Both the position numbers and the translations under genes were made by a program. The notes below the pieces were generated by a model, which worked only from the letters and a program-made list of their open reading frames with translations, had not been told where the DNA came from and searched no databases. Source: Platanthera guangdongensis (Eukaryota > Streptophyta > Magnoliopsida > Asparagales > Orchidaceae). Taken from it: DNA of 64,000 nt. Of this stretch, positions 48,401 to 53,302 are shown piece by piece. Positions within the stretch are counted from its first letter, which is position 1; every line of letters starts with the position of its first letter. The stretch covers positions 235,406,646-235,470,645 of the forward strand of contig CM077163.1 in assembly GCA_039583875.1 (NCBI GenBank). Reading direction: 5' to 3'.

Positions 48401-48801
48401 CAGAATAACTCTGTGTTTATTGATCAGAAAATATCAGAGCTTACCCAAGTTAACATTGTTCATGTTTGTCATAAATTTAAATTCTTGTGTTGTGTGATTT
48501 TAATATTAACACTTGTGGAATTATTATCTCACATCCATTTGTTGCTCAATTGTTAGACTCGTGCACGTGTCTAACAAAATTTAGATTAAATTATCCTTCT
48601 TTATTGGTAACGAGTCGACACGAGCCTCGCCTCATTTAATCAAGATCACAACTATATTTAAAAAAACATGTTGAATTTTGGTTTACATCAATAACCTTCA
48701 ACAAAAACGAAGAACCTGTGTTTCAGTACCTTGTTCTTAAAAGCACTTCCCATATAAACTGGAACAAACTTTTGAGATATTGTAGCCCTGCGGATAGCCA
48801 T
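3351..48801 (-). CDS. MEFG1: Mitochondrial elongation factor G, partial gene, ten exons
   Basis: Translational GTPase that moves tRNAs and mRNA along the mitochondrial ribosome. Ten minus-strand exons join in frame: 48801-48730, 47305-47210, 47106-47018, 46899-46833, 13233-13195, 13035-12975, 12893-12784, 12697-12623, 12552-12484, 3472-3351 (800 bp, about 266 codons). The spliced product reads as EF-G from the end of the G domain (MGSAFKNK) through domain II ([12 protein letters not shown]), domain III ([31 protein letters not shown]) into domain IV ([22 protein letters not shown]). The [12 protein letters not shown] block is the mitochondrial rather than plastid type, from family knowledge. 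Every junction preserves phase; one donor is GC. I see no stop or frameshift in the exons. The 5' exons (G1-G4 motifs, transit peptide) and the C-terminal exons lie outside. Introns hold almost all the mobile elements, so the gene exceeds 45 kb. Plant species can carry two copies, so the symbol is approximate. Confidence 0.93.
3621..5777 (-). mobile_element. Internally deleted Ty3/gypsy-like element
   Basis: Two related terminal blocks in direct orientation: 3621-3938 and 5503-5777, both starting TGTTACAAAACAGGATC and sharing many internal blocks (for example ACATAGGTAAATA-like, ACTAA.TTG). Next to the left block the minus strand reads [11 protein letters not shown], which resembles the C-terminal end of plant gypsy pol. 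So the left block is the 3' LTR and the element is minus strand. The interior is only 1.56 kb and has no complete domain. LTR copies are strongly diverged, so this is old. No matching target duplication found. Confidence 0.55.
5778..6141. other. Intron sequence without recognised features
   Basis: AT-rich, no ORF of note and no similarity to other parts of the window that I could see. Confidence 0.5.
6142..8266 (-). mobile_element. Non-autonomous LTR retrotransposon, gypsy-derived
   Basis: LTRs 6142-6535 and 7861-8266 begin TGTTATGTGCTTGCGGG and end GGATCCATAACA. Flanks are a perfect 5-bp duplication CAATA (6137-6141, 8267-8271). A tRNA-Met type primer site lies beside the right LTR (minus strand TTTGGTATCAGAGG), so the element is minus strand. 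The 1.3-kb interior has Pro/Ser-rich ORFs without protease or RT motifs; near the left LTR the minus strand ends in [10 protein letters not shown] then stop, like the C-terminal end of gypsy pol. Both LTRs carry a TATATATAGG TATA-like box and GACTCGA repeats. The host of its mobilisation must be another element. Confidence 0.8.
8272..9120. other. Intron sequence without recognised features
   Basis: No coding similarity. AT-rich left half; right half mixed, ending in the pyrimidine-rich start of the 92-bp array. Confidence 0.5.
9121..9456. repeat. 92-bp tandem array, three full copies and one partial
   Basis: Unit starts at 9181, 9273 and 9365, spacing exactly 92 bp, with a shorter diverged copy from about 9121. 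Each unit contains a CCCAGCTCTTCCCYGCAG-like block, a CCCCTCCCAYKG block and AAAACAGCAT or equivalent. The last copy overlaps the left arm of the palindrome. Confidence 0.8.
9409..10011. repeat. Near-perfect 603-bp palindrome
   Basis: Left arm starts GCTGCAAACCACTGTC, right arm ends with its reverse complement. By eye the 300-bp arms differ at only a handful of positions. The centre (about 9620-9810) is a run of 32-34-bp units containing the perfect 24-bp palindrome centred on GGGCGCCC (AGCGAATTGGGC and its complement), so small hairpins sit inside the large one. The outer 50 bp of the arms come from the neighbouring 92-bp array, so flanking DNA was copied into the inversion. Confidence 0.9.
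9515..10262. mobile_element. GC-rich element with AGTTRTCAARGGC ends
   Basis: Left end AGTTATCAAAGGCACAAGGC, right end (reverse complement) AGTTGTCAAGGCGCGCGCC. Both ends continue into short GAGGCGC/GGCGCGCC repeats, a style seen in plant non-autonomous DNA elements. No transposase. The palindrome covers most of it, so the left end occurs again, inverted, at about 9907. I could not find a convincing target duplication, so the superfamily stays open. Confidence 0.5.
10263..12483. other. Intron sequence without recognised features
   Basis: Mostly AT-rich; 10600-10910 is pyrimidine-rich with CCACC/TGCTGCC repeats, and 11429-11448 is a run of 20 C. A 56-bp imperfect duplication (CTTGTCTRTGGAAGGGA) lies at about 12066-12150. 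No coding similarity. Confidence 0.5.
12484..12552 (-). CDS. MEFG1: EF-G exon, domain III signature
   Basis: 69 bp, 23 codons with [20 protein letters not shown], the most conserved block of the EF-G family. Acceptor CTTCCAG|ACT. The donor AAG|GTGCAT is weak after the GT; translation downstream soon ends in a stop, and the family sequence resumes at 3472, so the splice is inferred from frame and homology. Confidence 0.92.
12623..12697 (-). CDS. MEFG1: EF-G exon, domain III
   Basis: 75 bp, 25 codons: [20 protein letters not shown] then PESGQ. Acceptor GTTGCAG|TTC, donor CAG|GTATGT. Confidence 0.93.
12784..12893 (-). CDS. MEFG1: EF-G exon, domain II to III, GC donor
   Basis: 110 bp. Contains [20 protein letters not shown] and [17 protein letters not shown]. 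Acceptor TTATAAG|GGG. The donor reads CAG|GCGAGT: a GC instead of GT, in the otherwise strong AG|GCRAGT context typical of plant GC-AG introns. The next exon continues in frame (AQ then FSKALNRF), which supports this splice. Confidence 0.9.
12975..13035 (-). CDS. MEFG1: EF-G exon, domain II
   Basis: 61 bp, 20 codons plus one base. Encodes [20 protein letters not shown]. Acceptor TTTTACAG|GAC, donor CAG|GTACAA. Confidence 0.92.
13195..13233 (-). CDS. MEFG1: EF-G micro-exon, domain II
   Basis: 39 bp, 13 codons: [13 protein letters not shown]. Acceptor TTTTCAG|GTT, donor GAG|GTTAGA. It follows directly after the exon 33.6 kb upstream, showing the two clusters are one gene. Confidence 0.9.
14330..14895. 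repeat. Insertion rich in GGTTCGG/CCGAACC motifs within the old LTR
   Basis: The right homologue (40620-40740) lacks this segment. It carries many forward and reverse copies of GGTTCGGTTTT-like motifs (14370-14460 and 14730-14880), suggesting a non-autonomous DNA element. The ends and target duplication are not resolved. Confidence 0.4.
15314..16225 (+). pseudogene. Degenerate gag region of the old LTR element
   Basis: Plus-strand frames around 15770-15860 give [10 protein letters not shown] and [13 protein letters not shown], which resemble the plant gypsy gag core (G-W-x-R-x-EQ-F ... F-x-L-x-G). Frames are broken. 16140-16222 is repeated in diverged form at 20600-20694, including an identical 24-bp block. 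Confidence 0.4.
16240..17135 (-). pseudogene. Integrase of chromovirus-like element, truncated
   Basis: Frames 17082-16345 and 16718-16515 give [17 protein letters not shown], then the DDE core: [40 protein letters not shown]. Frame breaks are present. The C-terminal domain is lost at the 16226 junction. Confidence 0.75.
17236..18546 (-). pseudogene. Reverse transcriptase and RNase H of chromovirus-like element
   Basis: 436-codon frame. RT motifs: [68 protein letters not shown]. The catalytic FxDD box expected after LRQHALVF is replaced by LLTSW, so the enzyme is dead. Connection domain [13 protein letters not shown] and RNase [40 protein letters not shown] follow. Confidence 0.85.
18782..19024 (-). 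pseudogene. Aspartic protease of chromovirus-like element
   Basis: [12 protein letters not shown] holds the D-S-G active site; upstream [13 protein letters not shown] and downstream [18 protein letters not shown] are the usual protease flanks. The frame ends at 18782, before RT, so it is separated from the rest of pol by frame breaks. Confidence 0.75.
19064..20103 (-). pseudogene. gag of chromovirus-like element (frameshifted)
   Basis: Frames at 19981-19538, 19568-19374 and 19357-19064 together give the gag: [30 protein letters not shown], a [23 protein letters not shown] segment and a [12 protein letters not shown] zinc knuckle lacking the last Cys seen in its relative at 22343. At least two frame breaks. 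Binds and packages element RNA when intact. Confidence 0.75.
20141..20498 (-). repeat. 5' LTR of the minus-strand chromovirus-like element
   Basis: 358 bp; CT/AG-rich internal end (GAGAGAGAGGGAGAG), CTCTTATAGAGATGACGAGC shared with the LTRs at 20996 and 24495, and outer end TGTTACGGATC on the minus strand. Confidence 0.7.
20499..20777. other. Spacer between two retroelements, repeat of 16140-16222
   Basis: Minus-strand frame reads [20 protein letters not shown] but matches no family I can name. The block at 20671-20694 is identical to 16199-16222 and the surrounding 100 bp is alignable. Confidence 0.4.
21576..22663 (+). pseudogene. gag of nested chromovirus-like element
   Basis: Split over three frames: [15 protein letters not shown], then [53 protein letters not shown], and the zinc knuckle [14 protein letters not shown] near 22460-22500. 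An in-frame stop occurs at 22042. It ends at the deletion joint to RNase H. Confidence 0.8.
22670..24101 (+). pseudogene. RNase H and integrase remnant of nested chromovirus-like element
   Basis: RNase [35 protein letters not shown] (stop), [19 protein letters not shown]. Integrase: [34 protein letters not shown] (zinc finger end), [45 protein letters not shown]; the C-terminal [20 protein letters not shown] is at 24030-24085. Several stops and frame breaks. Confidence 0.8.
24876..25620 (+). other. Leader of copia element with minisatellite-like repeats
   Basis: No coding similarity. 25050-25350 holds about six diverged repeats of roughly 50 bp containing GTGCGGCCTCTTGCCGAGCTC and GAGACC. 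Confidence 0.5.
25621..27654 (+). pseudogene. Copia gag and integrase remnants
   Basis: 25650-25900 in broken frames gives [25 protein letters not shown], matching the gag of the intact-looking copia at 45488-44900. 27180-27590 gives [16 protein letters not shown] and [18 protein letters not shown], the end of the integrase core and its linker. The stretch between is too decayed to call protease. Confidence 0.65.
27655..28468. mobile_element. hAT-like non-autonomous element, 814 bp
   Basis: Ends CATTGTTTTAAATGTC and (reverse complement) CAATGTTTTAAATATC. Flanked by 8-bp duplications GCTATGTC (27647-27654) and GTTATGTC (28469-28476), 7/8 identical. Both termini carry GACATGTCCGGCATGTC-type repeats and the core is very AT-rich. 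No transposase. Same family as 52369-53302 (shared ATGAAAATCCGATATT block). Inserted in the copia element. Confidence 0.8.
28477..30183 (+). pseudogene. Copia reverse transcriptase and RNase H remnant
   Basis: [38 protein letters not shown]; the YVDD box is degraded to NVDE (29281-29292). [27 protein letters not shown] follow. RNase [40 protein letters not shown] and a CRGVLEKA end before the 3' LTR. In-frame stops at about 29175 and 29521. Confidence 0.8.
30392..31070 (-). mobile_element. 5'-truncated L1-type LINE
   Basis: Plus strand starts with an ACAACAACAC tail (TTG repeats on the element strand) then the LINE 3' end. Minus-strand frames give [56 protein letters not shown], the C-terminal part of plant L1 reverse transcriptase ORF2. 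The 5' limit is uncertain. Closely related to 38730-39293. Confidence 0.75.
31071..31588. other. Unassigned AT-rich stretch
   Basis: No coding similarity seen; probably part of the old element or further LINE 5' sequence. Confidence 0.4.
32269..33078. mobile_element. hAT-like non-autonomous element, 810 bp
   Basis: Ends CTATGAAGCACTGACA and (reverse complement) CTTTGTTGCACCGACA. Flanks CTTCTCAG (32261-32268) and GTTCTCAG (33079-33086), 8 bp with one mismatch. The other LTR of its host (37455-37470) shows the uninterrupted GAGCTTCTCGGCGGG, an empty site. GTGTCGG/CGACAC repeats crowd both ends; the core is AT-rich. A 101-codon ORF at 32545-32850 has no recognised domain. Confidence 0.85.
33769..33781 (+). 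other. Primer binding site, initiator tRNA-Met
   Basis: TGGTATCAGAGCC directly after LTR end TTTCTACA, canonical for plant LTR elements. Confidence 0.85.
34560..34840 (+). repeat. Repeated polypurine-tract-like units
   Basis: Three units each with CACGTGAGGGGGAGTGTTTGTGAT or close variant (near 34590, 34650, 34760) followed by GGCGACTCGGATRCTTCTTT and GGCCCCTAGG. The true polypurine tract at 35113-35122 has the same GAGGGGGAGTGT context. Confidence 0.7.
35386..36785 (-). pseudogene. gag fused to integrase tail, pol deleted
   Basis: From the primer site leftwards: [17 protein letters not shown], then [37 protein letters not shown] (gypsy gag core). At about 36040 it passes into [30 protein letters not shown] and [19 protein letters not shown], which resemble the integrase core end and C-terminal domain. 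Protease, RT and RNase H are absent. Confidence 0.65.
38118..38710 (+). pseudogene. Decayed gypsy pol fragment, RNase H tail
   Basis: Plus strand around 38515-38580 reads [20 protein letters not shown], resembling the EY-K-G-K-N-x-ADALSR end of gypsy RNase H. Earlier frames contain [17 protein letters not shown], like the RNase H start. Frames broken. Probably part of the old plus-strand element. Confidence 0.5.
38730..39293 (-). mobile_element. 5'-truncated L1-type LINE with 19-bp target duplication
   Basis: Flanked by CTGATGTTGATTTGAACAA (38711-38729) and CTGATGCTGATTTGATCAA (39294-39312), 17/19 identical, as expected for target-primed insertion. Minus frame: [70 protein letters not shown], the C-terminal end of plant L1 ORF2. 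The 3' tail on the plus strand is CAGCAACAC. About 564 bp survive. Confidence 0.88.
39313..40321. other. Unassigned, probably interior of the old LTR element
   Basis: No coding similarity seen. AT-rich left half. CAACCACACAAGTTTAGCAA and similar stretches have no partner elsewhere in the window. Confidence 0.4.
40325..40499. mobile_element. Small MITE with GGGCTTGTTCGGT-type ends
   Basis: Left end GGGCTTGTTCGGTGTGG, right end (reverse complement) GGCCCCGTTTGGTGGGG, flanked by TTT on both sides. The end sequence and 3-bp duplication resemble PIF/Harbinger (Tourist-type) MITEs. 175 bp, no coding capacity. Confidence 0.55.
40524..41150 (+). repeat. Right LTR block of the old element
   Basis: Aligns in order with 14156-14330 and 14895-15260 (see the element entry). 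The end is not defined: similarity fades after about 41095. Confidence 0.45.
41380..41808 (-). pseudogene. Copia RNase H
   Basis: Continues in frame after the 41809 stop: [86 protein letters not shown], ending beside the polypurine tract and 3' LTR. Confidence 0.9.
41809..42786 (-). pseudogene. Copia reverse transcriptase, all motifs intact
   Basis: [56 protein letters not shown], catalytic [50 protein letters not shown]. Closed by TGA at 41809-41811 at a family Arg codon (SLDDR then stop). Confidence 0.93.
42787..43542 (-). pseudogene. Copia integrase C-terminus and RT start, ends at a stop
   Basis: Continues the polyprotein after the frameshift: [21 protein letters not shown], [36 protein letters not shown], a long Pro-rich linker, then [20 protein letters not shown]. 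It ends at a TGA (42787-42789) exactly where the family has a Trp codon. Confidence 0.9.
43182..45488 (-). pseudogene. Copia gag-protease-integrase polyprotein, frameshifted at end
   Basis: Start chosen at [12 protein letters not shown] (45488) because upstream codons are leader. gag: [40 protein letters not shown]; zinc knuckle [14 protein letters not shown] (C-x2-C-x4-H-x4-C); protease [13 protein letters not shown]; integrase [12 protein letters not shown] ... CDSCIIGK (HHCC), [47 protein letters not shown] (DDE residues present). Near 43550, just after VPKVFW, a single-base deletion shifts frame; the true continuation is in the frame 43542-42787. Confidence 0.93.
45489..46221 (-). other. 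GC-rich untranslated leader of the copia element
   Basis: Between primer site and gag start. Filled with short repeats of GGTCGCGGCG and GCAGTCCGC on the plus strand. Several long open frames here are composition effects. Confidence 0.6.
46222..46236 (-). other. Primer binding site, initiator tRNA-Met
   Basis: Minus strand TGGTATCAGAGCCAG abuts LTR end CTTTCAACA. Confidence 0.9.
46414..46832. other. Native-looking intron sequence
   Basis: AT-rich, non-repetitive within the window; upstream end of the 33.6-kb intron. Confidence 0.5.
46833..46899 (-). CDS. MEFG1: EF-G exon, domain II
   Basis: 67 bp, one base plus 22 codons. Encodes [20 protein letters not shown] then IK. Acceptor TTGGCAG, donor AAG|GTATGA. 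This donor opens the 33.6-kb intron. Confidence 0.92.
47018..47106 (-). CDS. MEFG1: EF-G exon, start of domain II
   Basis: 89 bp, 29 codons plus two bases. Contains [20 protein letters not shown], the start of the domain II beta barrel. Acceptor TTGTAG|GTT, donor AG|GTATTT; the split Arg codon is completed by the next exon. Confidence 0.92.
47210..47305 (-). CDS. MEFG1: EF-G exon, G domain to domain II linker
   Basis: 96 bp, 32 codons, phase 0. Contains [16 protein letters not shown] and [13 protein letters not shown]. Acceptor CTGCAG|GGT, donor AAG|GTACAT. Confidence 0.92.
47306..48729 (-). other. 1.4-kb EF-G intron with an unassigned plus-strand ORF
   Basis: The 47860-48200 part is GC-richer than its surroundings and, on the plus strand, reads like a leader and first exon: ATG at 48042, [49 protein letters not shown], stop at 48198-48200. 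I do not recognise the protein. It could be a captured gene fragment, a nested gene exon, or chance. Confidence 0.5.
48730..48801 (-). CDS. MEFG1: EF-G exon, end of G domain
   Basis: 72 bp, 24 codons, phase 0 at both ends. Encodes [20 protein letters not shown] followed by FKNK. Acceptor is TTTTTTCAG, donor AAG|GTACTG. The leading Met is internal in the family, so this is not the start of the gene; the upstream exons are not between here and the right edge. Confidence 0.92.
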
Positions 48802-49164
48802 CTGAAAAAAATCAAAAAGAAAAAAAAATGATACCACCATTTAAAAATGATGTTTTATAAAATAAAATGTACAAGTAAAAAATGCAGAAATCAATATTAT
48901 TTGATAAATATGAAAACCAAAATGGGTAAACAAAGAAATGAATGAATTGATTTATAAAGTCAAAATGAACTAGTAATTACTGCTAGAATAGTCCTATAGA
49001 AGCACATTCTATAGTCATACGCAGAAGTTAGCATAATCATCAACTCATGTATATATGTGCATTTTTATGTGTAGGCACATTCATTAAAAAAATCATAATG
49101 TTGAGGACATGATCCATGAAATATTTGTTCGGACGTGGAGGGCTACAAGTTACTCCATCAAAAC
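48802..49164. other. EF-G intron start, no features
   Basis: AT-rich sequence between the first exon in the window and the copia LTR. Confidence 0.5.
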
Positions 49165-49633
49165 TGTAGAAGAATTTTATTAATCCAGAAAAATTACCTT
49201 TGCAACATGAGAGTGTACATAATTATAGGAGGAAAGAGAGGAGAGAAATCTCAATCCTAAGATGTGGGATAAATACAAGGAATAAGTGGGTCAAAACATG
49301 GGCCAAGGTAATGAGCATAATTTATATTTTCCATCACTCCCCCGCAAGCTGGTGCATACAAGTCGTAGGCACCAAGCTTGGATAAGAACTGAAGATATTA
49401 TGGTCGAGGTAAGGCCTTACCGCCTTAGTAAGGATATCTGCAACTTGCCCAGTAGCCGTCACATGCTCCAATTCCAACTTCTTTAATTGAACCTTCTCTC
49501 GCACGAAATGACAGTTAACCTAGATGTGTTTGGTCCGCTCATGAAATATGGGATTATTGGCAATATGTATAGCAGCTTGACTATCACAAAACAAAGTAAC
49601 TAGTAAGGACAGTGTGACAACCAAATCCCCAAC
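49165..49633 (-). mobile_element. Copia element, 3' LTR and RNase H end, split by Tat insertion
   Basis: 3' LTR 49165-49336 (172 bp, plus strand TGTAGAAGAATTTT to TTTCCATCA), a CTCCCCCGCAAGC polypurine tract, then RNase H tail: minus strand encodes the VKLKKLELEHV-like and [15 protein letters not shown] blocks seen at 41380-41600. It is interrupted at 49634 and resumes at 63982-64000. Related to, but distinct from, the copia at 41201. Confidence 0.8.
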
Positions 49634-50505
49634 TGTTGAAGCCAAAAACTGGCATCAACGAACGTTCGAGCCTTGGGGAGTAGTCAGCACCTACTTCTCC
49701 CAGATCTCAACCCAAGACCAGCGACAAAGAACCAGGAACTGACCCGAAACCCCAGCTGGGAGGTCCCTCCACTATCCCGGAAGTTCTCTTAACACTTCCC
49801 CTCCAAGGCAATTGCTGGACTAGGAGTACCTTAGAAAACTCTAGAGGGCTAAAATGAGAGTATGAGGAAAAAACTGTCTTCTGAGGTATCATGTGGATAT
49901 ATTTATAGTTTTCCAACTACTGGTCTACAAAAAGTGTATTCTTGTTACCCTAGAATTACTAAAATGCCCCTGAGCTGGCCTGCCAATAGCCAAACTCCGC
50001 TATTCTGAGGAGTTAAATGCAGACCAGGGGTATTTAGGTAATTTCAGGTCTGGGTCCCACCAGGCGAGAGCTCTTACTGCTGAGCTCTACGAGAACCCTA
50101 CTTGCTCTAGGCGCGAGCCTTCCCGCCTACCCTGGGCGGAACCAGAAGCATCACTCAACGCCCAAAAGCCTCTGAGAGCGTTGAATGGAGAAGCATCACT
50201 CAACGCCAGAGGCTGGCGGGGGCGTTGAGTGGAGAAGCATCACTCAACGCCAAAGGGCTGGCGGGAGCGTCGAGTGGAGAAGCCTCACTCAGCGCCAAGG
50301 GGTTTCCGCCGGTCCGAGGCGCGAGCCTTTTCGCCTGCCCAAGTTCAGCCATGACCTAAGCCTACAATCTGCGCTCGACAAACTGTGCCCTCAGTTCGAC
50401 AAAACGAGCTCGGCGAACTGTGCTTCTTAACCCCACGGGCGAGAGCCTTCCCACCTACTCGCGGCGAGAGCCCTCCCGCTTGTTTTCTTACTTGACCCAA
50501 TTGTA
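49634..50505 (-). repeat. 3' LTR of compound Tat element, lacking its first bases
   Basis: Aligns with 63039-63911 with scattered differences. At ACCCAATTGTA the sequence switches from minus-oriented LTR to the TG terminus of a plus-oriented LTR. Carries the same 43-bp units (50150-50300). Confidence 0.85.
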
Positions 50506-50590
50506 CAACCCCATATTTGTTGGGTAGGACCAAGGTCCCCTCAAGGAACCGGATTGGGCTAGTTTCGGGCATACAATTGAGGAAGTAAGG
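50502..50590 (+). repeat. LTR 5' terminus of the plus-oriented Tat copy
   Basis: TGTACAACCCCATATTTG to about AAGTAAGG, matching the first 90 bases of the LTR at 63981 reading left. The rest of this LTR, primer site and most of gag are missing; the sequence passes into a 22-C run (50609-50630) and gag end. Confidence 0.8.
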
Positions 50591-50687
50591 GGGCAGACTC
50601 AGCAGCAACCCCCCCCCCCCCCCCCCCCCCGCGAGGATTGAGGAAGTTCTGCAAGGAGGAGGGGGAGATGATAGATGTGAAGACCGG

Positions 50688-51392
50688 GTGGATGTGGGGA
50701 CCCGAGGAAGGATCGGGGTGATCCACGGAGGTGTGGGGATCGAGGCTACCCGCAAGGGGAGTTTCCAAACCATGTATCGAAGGAGCGTCGTCTCGACCTC
50801 CCAGACCCCCCCCCCCCCACCGGAGGAGAAGATCACTTTCTCAGTGAAATACATGTCGGATTACGAGGATCCATTCTGCGACGCCTTGGTGATCCAGACA
50901 GCGATAGAGAATTTCACGGTCTCCCGGATACTGGTGGACAACGGGAGTTCCGTGAATGTGATATTCAAGAAAGCCTTTGATGAGATGAAGGTGAAAGCTT
51001 GGAGGGTGCTAGCCTCGGATGGACCGTTGTTTGGGTTCTCGGGGGAGCGGAAGGAAGTGGAAGGAGGGGTAGGGCTGCATGTGACGTTGGGGGGGGTATC
51101 GAGGAATTGCCGGTTCGTCATCGTTGACGCTCCGAGCAGCTACAACGCAATATTCGGGCGGCTTCTTATCAACGCCTTTCGTTGCGTCCCCTCCTCGTTC
51201 CAGCAGTGCCTAAAGTTCAATAGCGGAGGGGTGCAGGTCAGGATCAGGGGAGATCCGAAAGTGGCGAGGCAGTACTACGTGACTGTCGCCAACACTATAT
51301 CCTGGATGGAGGAAGCGGAGAAGCTGGAAAAGGCGATGGAAAGGGCCGAGGAAGCTGAGGGGGAAGGAGAAATGAGTCTGGATGAGGTGTAG
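50688..51392 (+). pseudogene. Tat gag end and aspartic protease (plus copy)
   Basis: After a C-rich linker: EEKITFSVKYMSDYEDPFCD, ALVIQTAIENFTVSRILVDN, active site LVDNGSSVNVIF, then YNAIFGRLLINAFRCVPSSF and FNSGGVQVRIRGDPKVARQY, the Tat protease flanks. It ends at an in-frame TAG (51390-51392); the same frame continues beyond as a Glu-rich linker, so one nonsense codon separates it from RT. Confidence 0.88.
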
Positions 51393-52368
51393 GAGAAGGT
51401 CGAAGAGAGGGCTGCGAGGAAGGAAGTAGTGAGCCTGGGCGAGGTTGGGAGAGAGACTGAGGAGGAGGTTGTGGATAAGGAAGGAGCAAGCCTAAGTGAG
51501 GCGATGGGGGGAGCAACGGAGGAGCAGAGGATGGAGGGAGAGATGGAGGGGGAGGCCCGGAAGGGCGGGGAGGTGGAGCTGCCTGAGGAAGGTTGGTTGG
51601 AAGCGATGGAGGTGGAGAGGCTAGGCGTTGAGGAGTGGGGAGAAGGGGAGGAGAGGGTCAGCGGGGAGCAGACTGGGCTGGAGCCGGCGGAGGAAGTTGT
51701 GGAGATGGAGGTAGTCAGCAGGGTAGGGAAGGCGGAGAAGGTGAGGGTCATCAGAGGCTTGGGCCAAGAAGACCAGGCGAGGATGTGGGAGTGCATCCAA
51801 AAGAAAGTTGACATCTTTGCCTGCAGCGCGGCAGACATGCCAGGCATTGACGCTAATGTGGCTTGCCACCGCTTGAACCTGGACCCTAAGACACGCCCCA
51901 TCCGCCAGAAGATGAGGAACATCGCCACAAAGCTGGAGGATCCCATCCGCGAGGAGGTGAAGAAGCTTCTTGATGCAGGTTTCATTTCAGAGATCCAGTA
52001 CCCAGGCTGGGTCTCCAATGTGGTGATGGTTATCACCAGATCCGCATGCATCCCCCCGACGTCAAGGACGTCTCCTTCATCACGAGGGAGGGGTGCTTCA
52101 ACTATAAAATGATGCCCTTCGGGCTAAGGAACGAGGGGGCTACATACCAACGGATGATGGATCGGGTGTTTAAAGATCAAAGGGGAAGGAACTTGGAGGT
52201 CTACGTCGATGACCTAATGGTTGAGAACGGGGATGTGGGTTCGCACTTGCTCGACCTGGAGGAGACGTTCGCAACCCTGCGAAAGTTCAAGATGAGGTTG
52301 AACCCCCAAAAATACGTCTTTGGGGCAAGCCGAGGCAAGTTCCTCGGGCACCTTCTAACCCCGACAGG
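51393..52368 (+). pseudogene. Tat Glu-rich linker and reverse transcriptase with core deletion (plus copy)
   Basis: Acidic linker (VDKEGASLSEAMGG, EEGWLEAMEVERLG), then RT: KVDIFACSAADMPGIDANVA, HRLNLDPKTRPIRQKMRNI, LDAGFISEIQYPGWVSNVVM. Near 52038 it jumps to YHQIRMHPPD; some 45-50 residues with the first catalytic Asp are missing and frame shifts. MPFGLRNEGATYQRMMDRVF, catalytic VYVDDLMVEN and RLNPQKYVFGASRGKFLGH follow. Interrupted at 52369 by an hAT-like element. Confidence 0.88.
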
Positions 52369-53302
52369 CAGTGTTGTAGATATCAGCCGACATGTCCGAC
52401 ATGTCGGCTGACATAAAGGTTTTGGGTGCAAACCGCAACGAAACCGATTTGTTTGACGAAAATATCGTTTTGTAAAAAAACGGCGATATATCCCAATATA
52501 TCGATATATCTCTAACCCGATATTTTATATTTAATATATAAAAAAACAAAGTTCACGGGACCCATATTTTTCTACTTCACGAGTCCATTTCATGCATTCG
52601 GCATTTCTCACTCTACCCTAAATTTTACGGGAGAGTCGCTCTGGCGGAGTGGTCGACACTCGACAGCTCCTCCGGTGACGAGGCATCGGATCGGCATCGC
52701 AGGCGAGTAGACGACGACGCCGGACTTTCTACGAATTGGCATCGCAGGCGAGGACGCGAGGAGTCGATGTCGGGCTTTAGGGTTTCTGCTACTTCACTGC
52801 ACTGTAAGCCCCCTTCTTCTTTCTTCTTGTTTTTGCGACAATTGAAAGTTTTATTTGGAGTTATTATATTAATCAAGTCATAAGATCTAAAAGTTTATTA
52901 AACTAATATTACTGTAAGATTCTTACTTATACTATAGTTAGGTTTCTTTCTTGCAATAGCTAAGTTTATACCTTTCCTTGTGTAAAACTGCAGTGATTTT
53001 TGTTTCTCCTATGCTAAGAAAAACTCCCGTCCAACTTTACATAATTACATGGGCTTCACATTTATCTTTCAAAATTATTTAAAAGAAAATGTTATAAATA
53101 CTTATTTGTCTATACACTGTTATAGTTATTTGTCTGTACATTTTTACTTATTTGCAAAAAATATGTTTATAAATACTGTAATATTTATTTAAATATGAAA
53201 ATCCGATATTGTAAAATATTCCCGATATATCTGCCGCAATCCGACATATGACATTTCAAACTCAAACCGACATGAACCCGACATCCGACATCTACAACCT
53301 TG
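52369..53302. mobile_element. hAT-like non-autonomous element, 934 bp
   Basis: Ends CAGTGTTGTAGATATC and (reverse complement) CAAGGTTGTAGATGTC. Flanks CCGACAGG (52361-52368) and CCGGCAGC (53303-53310), 6/8 identical. The minus Tat copy (about 62816-62833) preserves the empty site CCCGGCAGGGGTCGAG, fixing both ends. GACATGTC repeats near the termini, AT-rich core. Same family as 27655-28468. No transposase. Confidence 0.88.
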
